This document shows, piece by piece, positions 22,276-36,000 of a stretch of 64,000 nucleotides of DNA (positions within the stretch are counted from its first letter, which is position 1; every line of letters begins with the position of its first letter). Position numbers and translations under genes: made by a program. The notes below the pieces were generated by a model that had not been told where the DNA came from, made no database searches, and saw only the letters and a program-made list of their open reading frames with translations. This DNA comes from Chaetoderma sp. LZ-2023a (Eukaryota > Mollusca > Caudofoveata > Chaetodermatida > Chaetodermatidae), in contig CM067366.1 in assembly GCA_034401795.1 (NCBI GenBank), positions 73,083,087 through 73,147,086 of the forward strand, read 5' to 3'.

Positions 22276-23064
22276 TTCTCAACTTGAGATAGTGGATCTT
22301 TCTATAACAATGATTTTGCATTGACAATTATTAACCAATTATTCCAGAAATATATTGACCTACAAACCTTTTACATTACCGCCGGCTTTGTGTATCATAA
22401 CATCGGAATTATATCTTGTCATAAAATTATTTGAGGTCTTGAAGTGGCGCTACTAGTTTTCATGGCAAACACACTATTGAGATGACTAAATTGACTAATA
22501 TTGATGAAATGCCATAATCTGACAGTCTCATCTCTGTCGATCCTGACATTCTCCTATAGACATGAAACATACAGGACAAGACATGAAGCCCCACCAATAG
22601 AGAATACTTCCATCTTGTCCACGTTTATCCTCTAGGGACCAATGATCTGTAGCGACAACGTTGACTGCGCAAATATTCTAATGTATACACACAAGTTATT
22701 GGATGGTACATTAATAATACACCTGAATCATATACGTTAGCATGACTCTGCCAAAACAGTTAATTGTCCACTCCATTAGAGCTGGAAATAAGTTTCTTGT
22801 GTTTGAACAAAACATCTGGAGATCGGGTGATTGTAGGACAGGAGAGAAGTTTAATGGCTTGCTTTAAAATATATCAATAAGCTGTTCGCAAAATTTATAT
22901 ATTATTTATGTCATTTATAAATTCGCCAAAGACACCTTTCTAGGGCAACTACTGTGCATTGAGACTGCTTGTTGTGAGAGTCGCAGAGTTAGGCCCTAAC
23001 GCACAATATGGTCATATATTTTTACAGCATATGCCCACTACCTCAACCCATCCCATCGTCATAT

Positions 23065-23310
23065 GACACAGCTAGAGAACTATACTTGACAAAACTATAC
23101 TTGACAATATTCGCGCTCCGCAAGAGAACTATACTTGACAATATTGATATTCATCTAGAGAACAATACTTGACAATATTGATGCTCAGCTAGAGAACTAT
23201 ACTGGACGATATTGATCTGGAGACCTATGCTTGAAAATATTGATGCTCAGCTATAGAACTATGCTTGAGAATATTGATGCTCAGCTAGAGAACTATGCTT
23301 AACAATATTG
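23065..23310 (+). repeat. 34-bp minisatellite, about seven units
   Basis: Units of CTAGAGAACTATACTTGAC plus AATATTGATGCTCAG, with variant units. Copy 2 has about three. The flanks TTCATG..TGTCCAT..GCTGCAGG are shared by both copies. Confidence 0.85.
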
Positions 23311-23629
23311 ATGTTCATGATTGTCCATCTGCTGCAGGCATTCTCCTCATACAGCGCCAATTTCTGTTTGAAGAAGTATATGGTCTTAACATACACAAAA
23401 TTACAGACATACATATAGCTCAGAGAGCTGGAACACTAGCTGCTGCGAGATATCCAGTTTCATCTTTGATGCAAAGTCTATCCACCTCTCTTGCCCTCTG
23501 GCCATGGAAAAGTCATGCATACCTTTTGCCAGTCACACAATTATTTTTATATATAGTTGATTACTAGCATTCTATATGTGGCTAAATCTAAATCATGGTA
23601 GCTACCGCAACCTTCATGACTAACACATT

Positions 23630-24545
23630 GTGGTCACTAGGACTACAGCCGTACTGCACAACATGCCATAATCACTACAGCCTTATTGATCGTGGTCACT
23701 AGGGCTACAACCATACTGCGCAAGTTATAATCACCACAGCCTTATTGATCGTGGTCACTAGGACTATAACCATACTGCACAAGTCATAATCACTATAGCC
23801 TTATTGATCGTGGTCACTAGGACTACAACCATACTGCACAACAAGTCATACTCCATACAGCCTTATTGATCATGGTCACTAGGACTACAACCATACTGTA
23901 CAAGTCATAATCACTACAGCCTTATTGATCATGGTCACTAGGACTACAACCATACTGTACAACAAGTCATGACCACTACAGCCTTATTGATCGTGGTCAC
24001 TAGGACTACAACCTTACTGCACAACAAGTCATAATCACTACAGCCTTATTGATCATGATCACTAGGACTACAACCATACTGCACAAGTTTTAATCACTAC
24101 AGCATTATTGATCATGGTCACTAGGACTACAACCATACTGTACAACAAGTTATAATCACTACAGCCTTATTGATCATGGTCACTAGGACTACAACCATAC
24201 TGTACAAGTCATAATCACTACAGCCTTATTGATCGTGGTCACTAGGACTACAACCATACTGCACAACAAGTCATAATCACTACAGCCTTATTTATCATGG
24301 TCACTAGGACTACAACCATACTGTACAGCAAGTCATAATCACTACAGCCTTATTGATCATGGCCACTAGGACTAAAACCTTACTGCACAACAAATCATAT
24401 TCAATACAGCCTTGCTGATCCTGGTTACTAGGAGATCGACCTTACAATGCAACAAATTGTGGTCATTAGGACTAAAACCTTACTGCACAACAAATCATAA
24501 TCACTACATCCTTACTGATCCTGGTCATTAGAACTACAACTCTAC
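23630..24545 (+). repeat. 57-62-bp minisatellite, about 15 units
   Basis: Each unit carries GTGGTCACTAGGACTACAAC, then CATACTGCACAA(CAA)GTCATA and ATCACTACAGCCTTATTGAT. Length variants differ by loss of a CAACA-type pentamer. The last three units (after about 24390) are more diverged. The homologous stretch in copy 2 is disorganised. Confidence 0.9.
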
Positions 24546-26285
24546 TGACGTTCGTGGATACTAGGAGAGCAAGCTTAATGCTCGAGCAACAATCCCTGGC
24601 TACCAGAACAACCTTAATAAGTCGGCTTAACAAAGTGATCACTAAGACGACCTTACCTCAGTAAGACAACCTTACTGAGCATCGATTTTAGTCGTCACAA
24701 GAACAGAGATTGTAGTTCTTTGATGGTGGGCTTTCAACCATATGACATCAGGAGCCACCATGTGTTGGTGTTGATAGACATATCATCAGCTTTGACGCCA
24801 TACGCCTATTCATACATAATGTTTTGTTTCCATAATGTTGCTTATTTTGATGCTGAGATTAAGTCTTGTTATCAAAAATGTCATTGCTGATGCTTTCAGA
24901 AATGATTTCGATTCTAATTTTATATACCACTATGAGATGCATAATATTTTCAACTTATATTCATGGTGCCGAGCTTTGCTTTATTTACATGATGGGAGAC
25001 ATATTAAAGATCATATGGACAATATAATACAAGCCATATTATCGACACCGAGTAGCTCAGTAACTAAAGTGGTAACTGCGTGAACAACAGAGGCAATCAG
25101 TGAGAAGATTCCTAAGATAGTATCATCTACAAATGTGTCACACGCTTTGATTACCACTTTGAGATAACACTATACCGAGTAAGTGTATCTAAGAGCTATC
25201 TATTTAACACTACTTACACGTGCTATTGCCTCATCTGACTAGATCTTGTTCTTGTGATTAGTATTGAAAATGTAATTAAATCAACCAATGAGAACAGATA
25301 AGTCAATAGCCAGGATGTAGACGATATGATTAACTCCATTAATATACTTGCATAGACTTTGACTAAACTCAATCCATGAGTTACACAGGTTCAGGAGGGA
25401 AAACATCGTATGTTTTCTTTTGTATTTATATAACCTTGAATTAGTTGTAATAATATTTACTCACTTTGAATACGCTAACATTGTCATCTCTCTTAATATC
25501 CTTTGTAAACATTGTTTTGTTTGTGACATCATATCAGTCCCTGGTATCAATGCTGTCTCTGCAATGATATCAGTGGTATTGAGTGATTAGTATTGCCATT
25601 GCTGCTTCTGTAATTAGCTAATATTACAGAGTCAATGATACTGATTAATTGATTGATTGATTGATCAGTAATTATATTCATTATTCAATCCTGGGTCAAT
25701 GTTCCAAGGTTATTTTAGTGTGCTGCCTATGAATGTGAATATTCCTTGATAGTTTTGTGTCCACATAAGCAGTATCTACTCTTATGTTTACTTGGTGAGA
25801 TTGTATGAATAACACGCTTTTTTAACACTTGCCCGTTTCAATGGTACAGATCAGAGAACAAAATCTTGTCTCTATGTCAGGTGTTCTGTTGAATATCTTG
25901 AGATCCATTTGATCAAAATGTAAGAATTTCAAGAACGAAGAAGATAATCTTGTTGTTTTGAGTGCCTAAGTAGTAGATTGAAGGTATGAATCTTCTGCTA
26001 AGTTAGCAATAACTGCTAATTAGATTCATGCAAACATAATCCGCCAGTTTTTACCTCAAGGATTTGGAGGACGGTTGTTTTGCCCTCCATGCCATTTGAT
26101 TGACCGTTACCCACTAAAATTCCTCAAGTGTAGCCTTCAAGCCAAGCTTGCTCAAGATTCCTCAGTAGATCTTAAGCTACTATGCCAGACAATTTTTACC
26201 CTTCCGATGACATTGACCTTTGATATTTTGCCCCAAACTCGATACACATTCAAGGTTGGTGAATACCGATACCATCCCTGAACGG

Positions 26286-26370
26286 TCAGCATCCACTGCA
26301 TGCAGACACACACGAGCGTGCGCGTACGAACGCAGACATGCAAGCGCACACACACATACGCGCACAGTAT
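26286..26370. repeat. CA/CG-rich alternating purine-pyrimidine tract
   Basis: Imperfect (CA)n and (CG)n with GCGTGCGCGTACG in the middle, a possible Z-DNA former. The matching position in copy 1 (about 8728-8775) holds a weaker CA/CG-rich stretch; the short ORFs across it are artefacts. Confidence 0.7.
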
Positions 26371-26602
26371 GCATGACCGGGTTAATTACTGTCTCATACA
26401 GCCAATCTCTAAACCAGCATTTCAATGCATCTTAAATGTATTCTCGTCTGTTAGTGCATGCACAATTTCATGAAACTTAATAGGTATTGTGTTTCACATT
26501 CCATGATGCTTATTTATTCCGAGGTATTGTGCTTCACAATCCATGATGCTTATTTATTCCGAGGTATTGTATTTCACATTTTTTTTATGCTTAGGTATGT
26601 CA

Positions 26603-27637
26603 TAGGCATTGTTTGTGACATTTCGTGATGGTTATGTATTTCCTAGTTCTTGTTTGTGACATTTTGATACTTTTATAAATGTATTTTGTAGGTATTGTGC
26701 CATCAATCACTATCTAGATGACACGCAGTCTTCGCCATTTTGACAGCATCTGATGTTTGATCTTTATGCTTATCCATTATTCAACATTGTATTTTATACC
26801 ATCCTCTCTGTGTCATTAATCTTGAACAAGAACAATGACGCGTGCAATGTCTCCATTGTTGAAAGAAGATGGTTCATAAAACACATAACCTAGAACTATT
26901 CTATGTCTAAAACCATGCAAAAGTAAGCAAAGTTACCCAAAATCGAATTAGTAATGATGCAAATTCAACACCCATTATGGTGTAGAATGGCTTTGTAATG
27001 CTTTATTGGCATCAGCAGATTCATTGCTGTTTAATATGTCCAATAAGAACACTAAGCTAAAAACAAATAATATATAAAAAATATGTTACGTCCAAAACAG
27101 TGAAAGATGCAGGAAAGATAGGCATTGTTTGTGACATTTCGTGATGCTTATGTATTTCCTAGTTCTTGTTTGTGACATTTTGAAACTTTTATAAATGTAT
27201 TTTGTAGGTATTGTGCCATCAATCACTATCTAGATGACACGCAGTCTTCGCCATTTTGACAGCATCTGATGTTTGATCTTTATGCTTATCCATTATTCAA
27301 CATTGTACTGTATACCATCCTCTCTGTGTCATTAATCTTGAACAAGAACAATGACGCGTGCAATGTCTCCATTGTTGAAAGAAGATGGTTCATAAAACAC
27401 ATAACCTAAAAATATTCTATGTCTAAAACCATGAAAAAGTAAGCAAAATTACCCAAAATCGAATTAGTAATGATGCAAATTCAAACACCCATCATGGTGT
27501 AGAATGGCTTTGTAATGCTTTATTGGCATCAGCAGATTCATTGTTGTTTAATATGTCCAATAAGAACACTTTAAGCTAAAAACAAATAATATATAAAAAA
27601 ATATGTTACGTCCAAAACAGTGAAAGATGCAGGAAAG
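26603..27637 (+). repeat. 516-bp recent tandem duplication (two units)
   Basis: Unit 1 is 26603-27118 and unit 2 27119-about 27637, nearly identical with only a handful of substitutions and short indels. The unit starts in block sequence (TAGGCATTGTTTGTGACATT) and runs into the mobile element that begins near 26828, so the duplication followed that insertion. Confidence 0.95.
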
Positions 27638-28143
27638 ACTTCCCAAAATGAAATTAATAATGATGCGGATGGTATCTCTGCATAATTTTGAAAGCCCAAA
27701 CCCGTGAAGAAATTTCCCAAAATAAAATTGCTACATTTAATGATGCGGACGGTATGAACTATTGCTGTAGAATTTTGGTGAGCCACTGTTGATGAAGAAT
27801 GGTCCATAAAAACATACCACAAAAATATGAGAAAGGTTCAAAGTCCAAAACCGTGAACAAGTAATAACAGTCCCCCAAATAACATAAGTAATGATGCAGG
27901 TGCAGCAGATCATACCACTGCATCGTATTGAACACTTCTGTACAGTTTAATTGAAATTGGAATGTTGAGTTACAAACTTTAACCAAAAGCACATAAGAAA
28001 TTCTAGGTCCAAAACCGTGAAAAGATTTGTACAAATGCTCTAAAATGAAAAGCGATTTCATGCGGATTGTATACCTGTATAGCATAGCATATATATATAC
28101 ATATATATACAATTGCTAATCCGATTTCAATGAAACTTTAGAG

Positions 28144-28234
<91 letters not shown>

Positions 28235-28517
28235 TCACTAAAGATTCATTGAAATCGGATTAGCAATTGTTGAAAAATAAGTTGGTTTAATAAAACTTAA
28301 CCAAAAGAAAAGTACAAATACAGAAAATACATAAAACCTTTAAAAATAGTAAAGATGACACAAGAATTACCTTGGTTGTCATGTAGATTGCATCCATGTA
28401 TAGTATTAGAATATGTTGATTTTAAAAACCTTAACCTAAAGTACAAATATGGACACAGACGCAGACACTTCCGGAAATAGTGATGCCTGCCTCTCTTTCA
28501 GCTTCGCAGGCGAGACA
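26828..28517 (+). mobile_element. Mobile family G, copy 1: internally repeated element ending GCAGGCGAGACAAAAATG
   Basis: In copy 1 of the block CATTAATCTCGAAAAATGTC is continuous; here the same sequence is interrupted between CATTAATCTTGAAC and AAAATGTC, giving the limits. The interior is made of ~155-165-bp modules with the words CCAAAACCGTGAA, AATGATGCGGA, GTATAGAATTGC/TTGAACACTTCTGTA, ATTGAAATCGGAT and TTAACCAAAAG. The right end is CTTCGCAGGCGAGACAAAAA. The same modules and terminus recur at 54.2-56.57 kb. No ORF. Element class unknown. Confidence 0.65.
28109..28270. repeat. Long palindrome: ~40-bp inverted arms around (AT)n
   Basis: Left arm ACAATTGCTAATCCGATTTC... and right arm ...GAAATCGGATTAGCAATTGT are near-perfect inverted copies (about three mismatches over 40 bp) flanking ~84 bp of AT repeats (28147-28230). 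The right arm is the normal orientation of the family G module; the left arm is an inverted extra copy. The structure can extrude as a cruciform. Confidence 0.9.
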
Positions 28518-29430
28518 AAAATGTCTAATTTGCGCATGACTACGACAATCATCCCGTTATTGCTGTGATGCGTTTCCGGGTAAGGGCTTAATTATTCATG
28601 AGAGGACAGGTGTATTGGACGATAAGAACACAAGCAGATTGCCTTCCAGACATCATTATTTGACACATAAAATATTTATCGACAAGCCAAGGCGTAAATC
28701 ACGCTGCCCATTGTGTCTTTACAGGGTCTATTTACCTGGAACATTTATATTTTAGACATAAAATGTAAAACCTTGCTTTACGTTTCTACAGGTGCATTGT
28801 CAAGGGATTGTTCTGTAGACAATCAAGTGAAATTGCTAATTGGATGATTATGTAAAATGTGTCTTTACTGTGACTTTAGTGATCACCTGTCTTTGGTGAT
28901 CACCTGTTTTTATTGACCACCTGTCTTTTGTGATTATCTGTCTTTATTGACCATCTGTCTTTCGTGACCATCTATCTTTAGTGACCACAATCTTCATCTG
29001 TCTTTAGTCATCATCTGCCCTTACTTATCACCTGTCTTTAGTGACCATCTGTCTTTAGTGACCATCTGTCTATAGTGACCACCTGCCATTAGTGACCATC
29101 TGTATTTAGAGATTATCTGTCATTAGTGACCATTTGTCTGTAGTGACCATCTGTCTTTAGTGACCATCTATCTTTAGTGACCATCTGTCTTTAGTGATCA
29201 TCTGTCTTTAGTAACCATCTGTCTTTAGTGATCATCTGTCTTTAGTGATCATCTGTCTTTAGTGTTCATCTGTCTTTAGTGACCACCTACCTGTCTTTAG
29301 TGATCATCTGTCATCAGTGACCATCTGTCTTTAGTGACCATTTGCCTTTTGTGATCATCTGTCTTTGGTGATCATCCGTCTTTAGTGACCATCTGTCTTT
29401 AGTGACCATCTGTCTTTAGTGACCATCCGT

Positions 29431-32400
29431 CTTGAGTGGTCATCTGTCTTTAGTGACCATCTGTCTTTAGTGATCATCTGTCTTTGGTGATCATCCGTCT
29501 TTAGTGACCATCTGTCTTTAGTGACCATCCGTCTTGAGTGATCATCTGTCTTTAGTGACCATCTGTCTTTAGTGATCATTTGTCTCTGGTGGCCGTCTGT
29601 CTTTAGTGACCATCTGTCGTTAGTGACCATCCGTATTTAGTGAGCATCTGTCTTTGGTGACCACCTGTCTTTGGTGACCACCTGTCTTTAGCGAGCATCC
29701 GTCTTTGTTGTCCATCTGTATTTAGTAAGCATCTGTCTTTAGTGGTTATCTGTCTTTTGTGATCATCTGTGTTTAGTGACCACCTGTCTTTGGTGAGCAT
29801 CTGTCTTTAGTGGCCACCTGTCTTTGGTGACCATCTGTCTTTAGTGGTCATCTGTATTTGGTGATCATGTGTCTTTAGTGAACATCTGTCTTTAGCGATC
29901 ATCTGTCTTTAGTGCACATCTGTCTTTGTTGATCATTTGTCTTTAGTGACCATCTGTCTTTAGCGATAATCTGTCTTTGTTGACCATCTATCTTTAGGGA
30001 CAATCTGTCTTTAGTGATTATCTGTCTTTCTTAACCATCTGTCTTTAGTAATCATCTGTTTTAGTGACCATCTGTCATTAGTGACCATCTGTCTTTAGTG
30101 ATCACCTGTCTTTAGTGGCCATCTATCTTTAGTGATCACCTGTCTTTAGTGACCATCTGTTTTAGTGACCATCTGTCTTTAGTGACCATCTGTGTTTGGT
30201 GACCATCTGTGTTTGGTGACCAGCTGTCTTTGGTTACCATCTGTCTTTAGTGACAATCTGTCTTTAGTGACCATCTGTCTTTAGAGGGATCATCAGCCTT
30301 TAGTGACCGTCTATCTGTAGTGGGCATCTGTCTTTAGTGACCATCTGTCTTTAGTGAGCATATGTCTTTGTTGACCATCTGTCTTTAGGGGGCATCTGTT
30401 TTTAGTGATGATCTGTCCTTAGTGATCATCTGTCTTTAGTGACCATCTGTATTTGGTGACCATCTGTCTTTAGTGGTTATCTGTCTTTGATGACCATCTG
30501 TCTTTAGTGGTTATCTGTGTTTGGTGATCATCTGTCCTTAGTGATCATCTGTCTTTGGTGACCATCTGTCTTTAGTGGTCATCTGTCTTTGTTGATCATC
30601 TGTCTTTAGTGAGCATCTGTCTTTGTTGATCATCTGTCTTTAGTGAGCATCTGTCTTTGTTGACCATCTGTCTTTAGTGACCATCTGTCTTTAGCGATAA
30701 TGTCTCGTTGTTGACCATCTATCTTTAGGGACAATTTATCTTTAGTGATTATCTGTCTTTCTTAACCATCTGTCTCTAGTCCTCATCTGTCTTTAGTGAT
30801 CATCTTTTTTAGTGACCATCTGTCTTTAGTGATCATCTGTCATTAGTGACCATCTGTTTTTAGTGATCACCTGTATTTAGTGACCATCTGTCTTTAGTGA
30901 CCGTCTGACTTTTGTTACCATCTGTCTTTTGTGACATCTGTCTTTAGTGCCCATCTGTCTTGAATGACCATCTGTGTTTGGTGACCATCTGTCTTTGGTG
31001 CCCACCTGTCTTTAGTGGCCATCTGTCTTTAGTGACCATCTGTCTTTGGTGACCATCTGTCTTTCGTCACCATCTGTCTTTAGTGATCATCTGTCTTTAG
31101 TGAGCATCTGTCTTGAGTGGTCATCTGTCTTTAGTGACCATCTGTCTTTAGTGATCATCTGTCTTTGGTGATCATCCGTCTTTAGTGACCATCTGTCTTT
31201 AGTGACCATCCGTCTTGAGTGATCATCTGTCTTTAGTGACCATCTGTCTTTAGTGATCATTTGTCTCTGGTGGCCGTCTGTCTTTAGTGACCATCTGTCG
31301 TTAGTGACCATCCGTATTTAGTGAGCATCTGTCTTTGGTGACCACCTGTCTTTGGTGACCACCTGTCTTTAGCGAGCATCCGTCTTTGTTGTCCATCTGT
31401 ATTTAGTAAGCATCTGTCTTTAGTGGTTATCTGTCTTTTGTGATCATCTGTGTTTAGTGACCACCTGTCTTTGGTGAGCATCTGTCTTTAGTGGCCACCT
31501 GTCTTTGGTGACCATCTGTCTTTAGTGGTCATCTGTATTTGGTGATCATGTGTCTTTAGTGAACATCTGTCTTTAGCGATCATCTGTCTTTAGTGCACAT
31601 CTGTCTTTGTTGATCATTTGTCTTTAGTGACCATCTGTCTTTAGCGATAATCTGTCTTTGTTGACCATCTATCTTTAGGGACAATCTGTCTTTAGTGATT
31701 ATCTGTCTTTCTTAACCATCTGTCTTTAGTAATCATCTGTTTTTAGTGACCATCTGTCATTAGTGACCATCTGTCTTTAGTGATCACCTGTCTTTAGTGG
31801 CCATCTATCTTTAGTGATCACCTGTCTTTAGTGACCATCTGTTTTAGTGACCATCTGTCTTTAGTGACCATCTGTGTTTGGTGACCATCTGTGTTTGGTG
31901 ACCAGCTGTCTTTGGTTACCATCTGTCTTTAGTGACAATCTGTCTTTAGTGACCATCTGTCTTTAGAGGGATCATCAGCCTTTAGTGACCGTCTATCTGT
32001 AGTGGGCATCTGTCTTTAGTGACCATCTGTCTTTAGTGAGCATATGTCTTTGTTGACCATCTGTCGTTAGTGACCATCCGTATTTAGGGGGCATCTGTTT
32101 TTAGTGATGATCTGTCCTTAGTGATCATCTGTCTTTAGTGACCATCTGTATTTGGTGACCATCTGTCTTTAGTGGTTATCTGTCTTTGATGACCATCTGT
32201 CTTTAGTGGTTATCTGTGTTTGGTGATCATCTGTCCTTAGTGATCATCTGTCTTTGGTGACCATCTGTCTTTAGTGGTCATCTGTCTTTGTTGATCATCT
32301 GTCTTTAGTGAGCATCTGTCTTTGTTGACCATCTGTCTTTAGTGACCATCTGTCTTTAGCGATAATGTCTCGTTGTTGACCATCTATCTTTAGGGACAAT

Positions 32401-32540
32401 TTATCTTTAGTGATTATCTGTCTTTCTTAACCATCTGTCTCTAGTCCTCATCTGTCTTTAGTGATCATCTTTTTTAGTGACCATCTGTCTTTAGTGATCA
32501 TCTGTCATTAGTGACCATCTGTTTTTAGTGATCACCTTCT
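29431..32540 (+). repeat. Higher-order duplication within the 17-bp array, spacing about 1.68 kb
   Basis: The variant string beginning CTTGAGTGGTCATCTG at 29431 restarts at 31112. The same succession of variants, including GTGGCCGTCTG, GCATCCGTC, GAGGGATCATCAGCC and GATAATGTCTCGTTG, follows in both copies for about 1.4 kb. Spacing changes from 1681 to 1665 bp through small gains and loss of two units. Confidence 0.9.
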
Positions 32541-33082
32541 TTAGTGACCATCTGTCTTTAGTGATCACATTCCTTAGTGATCACCTTCTTTAGGGAACAT
32601 CTGTCTTTAGTGAGCATCTGTCTTTAGTGATCATATGGCTTTGGTGACCATCTGTCTTTAGAGATCATATTTCTTTAGTGACCATCTGTCTTTAGTGATC
32701 CCCTGTCCTTAGTCTTCAGCTGTCTCTAGTCCTCATCTGTCTTTAGTGATTATCTATCTTAAGTGATCACCTTCTTTAGGGAACATCTGTCTTTAGTGAG
32801 CATCTGTCTTTAGTGACCATCAGTCTTTAGTAATCATCTGTCTTTAGTGGCCATCTGTCTTTAGTGACCATCTGTTTTTTGTGACCATCTGTATGTAGTG
32901 ACCATCTATCTTTAGTGAGCATCTATCTGTGTTGACCATCTGCCTTTAGTAATCATCTGTCTTTACTGATCATATGTCTTTGTTGACCATCTGTCTTTAG
33001 TGACCATATGGCTTTTGTGACCATCTGTCTTTACTGACCATCAATCGTTAGTGACCATCTGTCTTTAATCATTCCCTGTCTT

Positions 33083-36000
33083 CATCTGTCTTTAGTGGGC
33101 ATCTGTGTTTGGTGACCATCTGTCTTTGGTGACCATCGGTTTGTAGTGAGCATCTGTCTTTGTTGACCATCTGCCTTTAGTAACCAGGGGTTTTTAGTGA
33201 CCATCTGTCTTTAGTGACCATCTGTCTTTAGTTACCATCTGTCTTTAGTGATCATCTGTCTTTGGTGACCATCTGTTTTAGTGATCATCTGTCTTTGGTG
33301 ACCATCTGTATATAGAGATCATCTGTCTTTAGTGACCATCTATCTTTAGAGGGTATCTGTCTTTAGTGACCATCTGTCTTTAGTGAACATCTGTCTTTCT
33401 TAACCATCTTTCTTTAGTGATCATCAGTCTTTAGTAATCACCTGTCTTTAGTGACCATCTGTCTTTAGTGACCATCCATCTTTAGTGACCATCTGTCTTT
33501 AGTGATCATCTGTCTTTGGTGACCATCTGTCTTTAGTGAGCATCTGTCTTTAGTGAGCATCTGCCTTTGTTGACCATCTGTCTTTAGTCACCATCTGTCT
33601 TTAGTGATCATCTGTCTTTAGTGGCGATCTATCTTTAGTGGGTATCTGTATTTAGTGCCCACCTGTCTTTAGTGATTACATTCTTTAGTGACCATATGTT
33701 ATTAGCGATCATCTGTCTTTGCTGACCTTCTGTCTGTAGTGACCATCTGTCTTTAGTGATCATCTGTCTTTAGTGACCATCTATCTTTAGTGAGTATCTG
33801 TCTTTAGTGACCATCTGTCTTTAGTAAGCATCTGTTTTTGTTAACCATCCGTCTTTAGTGACCATCAGTCTTTAGTAACCATCTGTCTTTAGTGACCATC
33901 TGTCTTTAGTGATCATCTGTCTTTGGTGACCATCTGTCTTTAGTGGCCATGTCTTTAGTGACCATCTGTCTGTTGATCATCTGTCTTTAGTGATCATCTG
34001 TATTTAGCAATCATCTGTCTTTATTGACCATCTGTCTTTGTTGATCATCTGTCTTTGTTGACCATCTGTCGTTAGTGATCATATGGCTTTAGCAATCATC
34101 TGTCTTTGTTGACCATCTATCTTTAGGGACCATCTGTAATTAGTGATTATCTCTCGTTCTTGACCATCTGTCTTTAGTGACGATCTGTCCTTAGTAATCA
34201 TCTGCCTTTAGTGACCATCTGCCTTTACTGATCACATTGTTTAGTAATCATCTGTTTTTAGTGACCATCTGTCTTTAGTCATCATCTGTCTTTAGTGACC
34301 CCTTGTTCATCATCTGTCTTTAGTGATCACCTGTCTTTAGTAATCACATGTCCTTAGTACTAACTTCACCTGTCTTTAGTCATCATCTGTCTTTAGTGAT
34401 CATCTGTTTTAGTGCTCATCTGTCTTTAGTGATCACATTCTTTAGTCGCTATCTGTCTTCAGTGACAATCTTTCTTTAGTGAGCATTTGTCTTTAGTGAC
34501 AATCTGTCTTTAGTGATCACATTCTTTAGTGATCACCTTCTTTTGTAAACATCTGTCTTTAGTAACCATGTGTCTTTAGTGAGCATCTGTCGTTAGTGAT
34601 CATATGGCTTTTGTGACCATCTGTCTTTAGTGATCATATGGCTTTAGTGATCATCTATTGTTAGTGACCATCTGTCTTTAGTGATCCCCTGTCTTCATCT
34701 GTCTATAGTGACCATCTGTCATTAGTGACCATCTGTTTTTAGTGATCACCTGTCTTTAGTGACCATCTGTCTTTGGTGACCATCTGTCTTTAGTGATCAT
34801 CTGTCTTTGGTGACCATCTGTATTTAATCTCTATTTAGTGAGCATCTGTCTTTGTTGACCATCTGCCTTTAGTAACCATATGTCGTTAGTGATCATATGG
34901 CTTTTGTGACCATCTGTCTTTAGTGATCATATGTCTTTACTGACTATCTATCGTTAGTGACCATCTGTCTTTAGTGACCCCGTGTCTTCATCTGTCTTTA
35001 GTCATCATCTGTCTTTCGTAACCATCTGTCTTTAGTGATCATCTGTTATTAGTGACCATCTGTCTTTAGTGACGTTCTGTCTTTAGTGATCACGGGGATT
35101 TAGTGACCGCTTGCCTGTCTTTAGTGATCACCTGTCTTTAATGACCATCTGTCTTTTGTGAAAATCTGTCATTAGCGACCATCTGTCTTTAGCGACCATC
35201 TGTCTTTGGTGACCATCTGTCTTTAGTGACCATCTGTCTTTAGTGATCATCTGTCTTTGGTGACCATCTGTCTTTCGTCACCATCTGTCTTTAGTGATCA
35301 TCTGTCTTTAGTGAGCATCTGTCTTTAGTAATTACATTCTTTAGTGACCATCTGTCTTTAGTCATCACCTGTCTTTAGTCATCATCTATCTTTAGTGACA
35401 TCCTGTCTTCATCTGTCATTAGTGATCATCTGTCTAGTAATCACCTGTCCTTAGTCTTCAGCTGTCTCTAGTCCTCATCTGTCTTTAGTGATTATCTATC
35501 TTAAGTGATCACCTTCTTTAGTGACCATCTGTCTTTAGTGATCATATGACTTTAGTGACAATCTGTCTTTAGTGGTCACATTCCTTAGTGATCACCTTCT
35601 TTAGAGAACATCTGTCTTTAGTGAGCATCTGTCTTTAGTGATCATATGGCTTTGGTGACCATCTGTCTTTAGAGATCATATTTCTTTAGTGACCATCTGT
35701 CTTTAGTGATCCCCTGTCCTTAGTCTTCAGCTGTCTCTAGTCCTCATCTGTCTTTAGTGATTATCTATCTTAAGTGATCACCTTCTTTAGGGAACATCTG
35801 TCTTTAGTGAGCATCTGTCTTTAGTGACCATCAGTCTTTAGTAATCATCTGTCTTTAGTGGCCATCTGTCTTTAGTGACCATCTGTTTTTTGTGACCATC
35901 TGTATTTAGTGACCATCTGTCTTTAGTGACCATCTGTCTTTAGTGATCATCTGTCTTTGGTGACCATCTGTCTTTAGTGACCATCTGTCTTTAGTGAGCA

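Noticed and set aside
26180-26435. Short Cys/Arg-rich ORFs on both strands
   Set aside because: They translate the CA/CG microsatellite and are not conserved in the other block copies.
29382-31481. KDRWSLKTDDH repeat ORFs on the minus strand
   Set aside because: By-products of the 17-bp satellite; the identical ORFs at two places simply reflect the 1.68-kb duplication.
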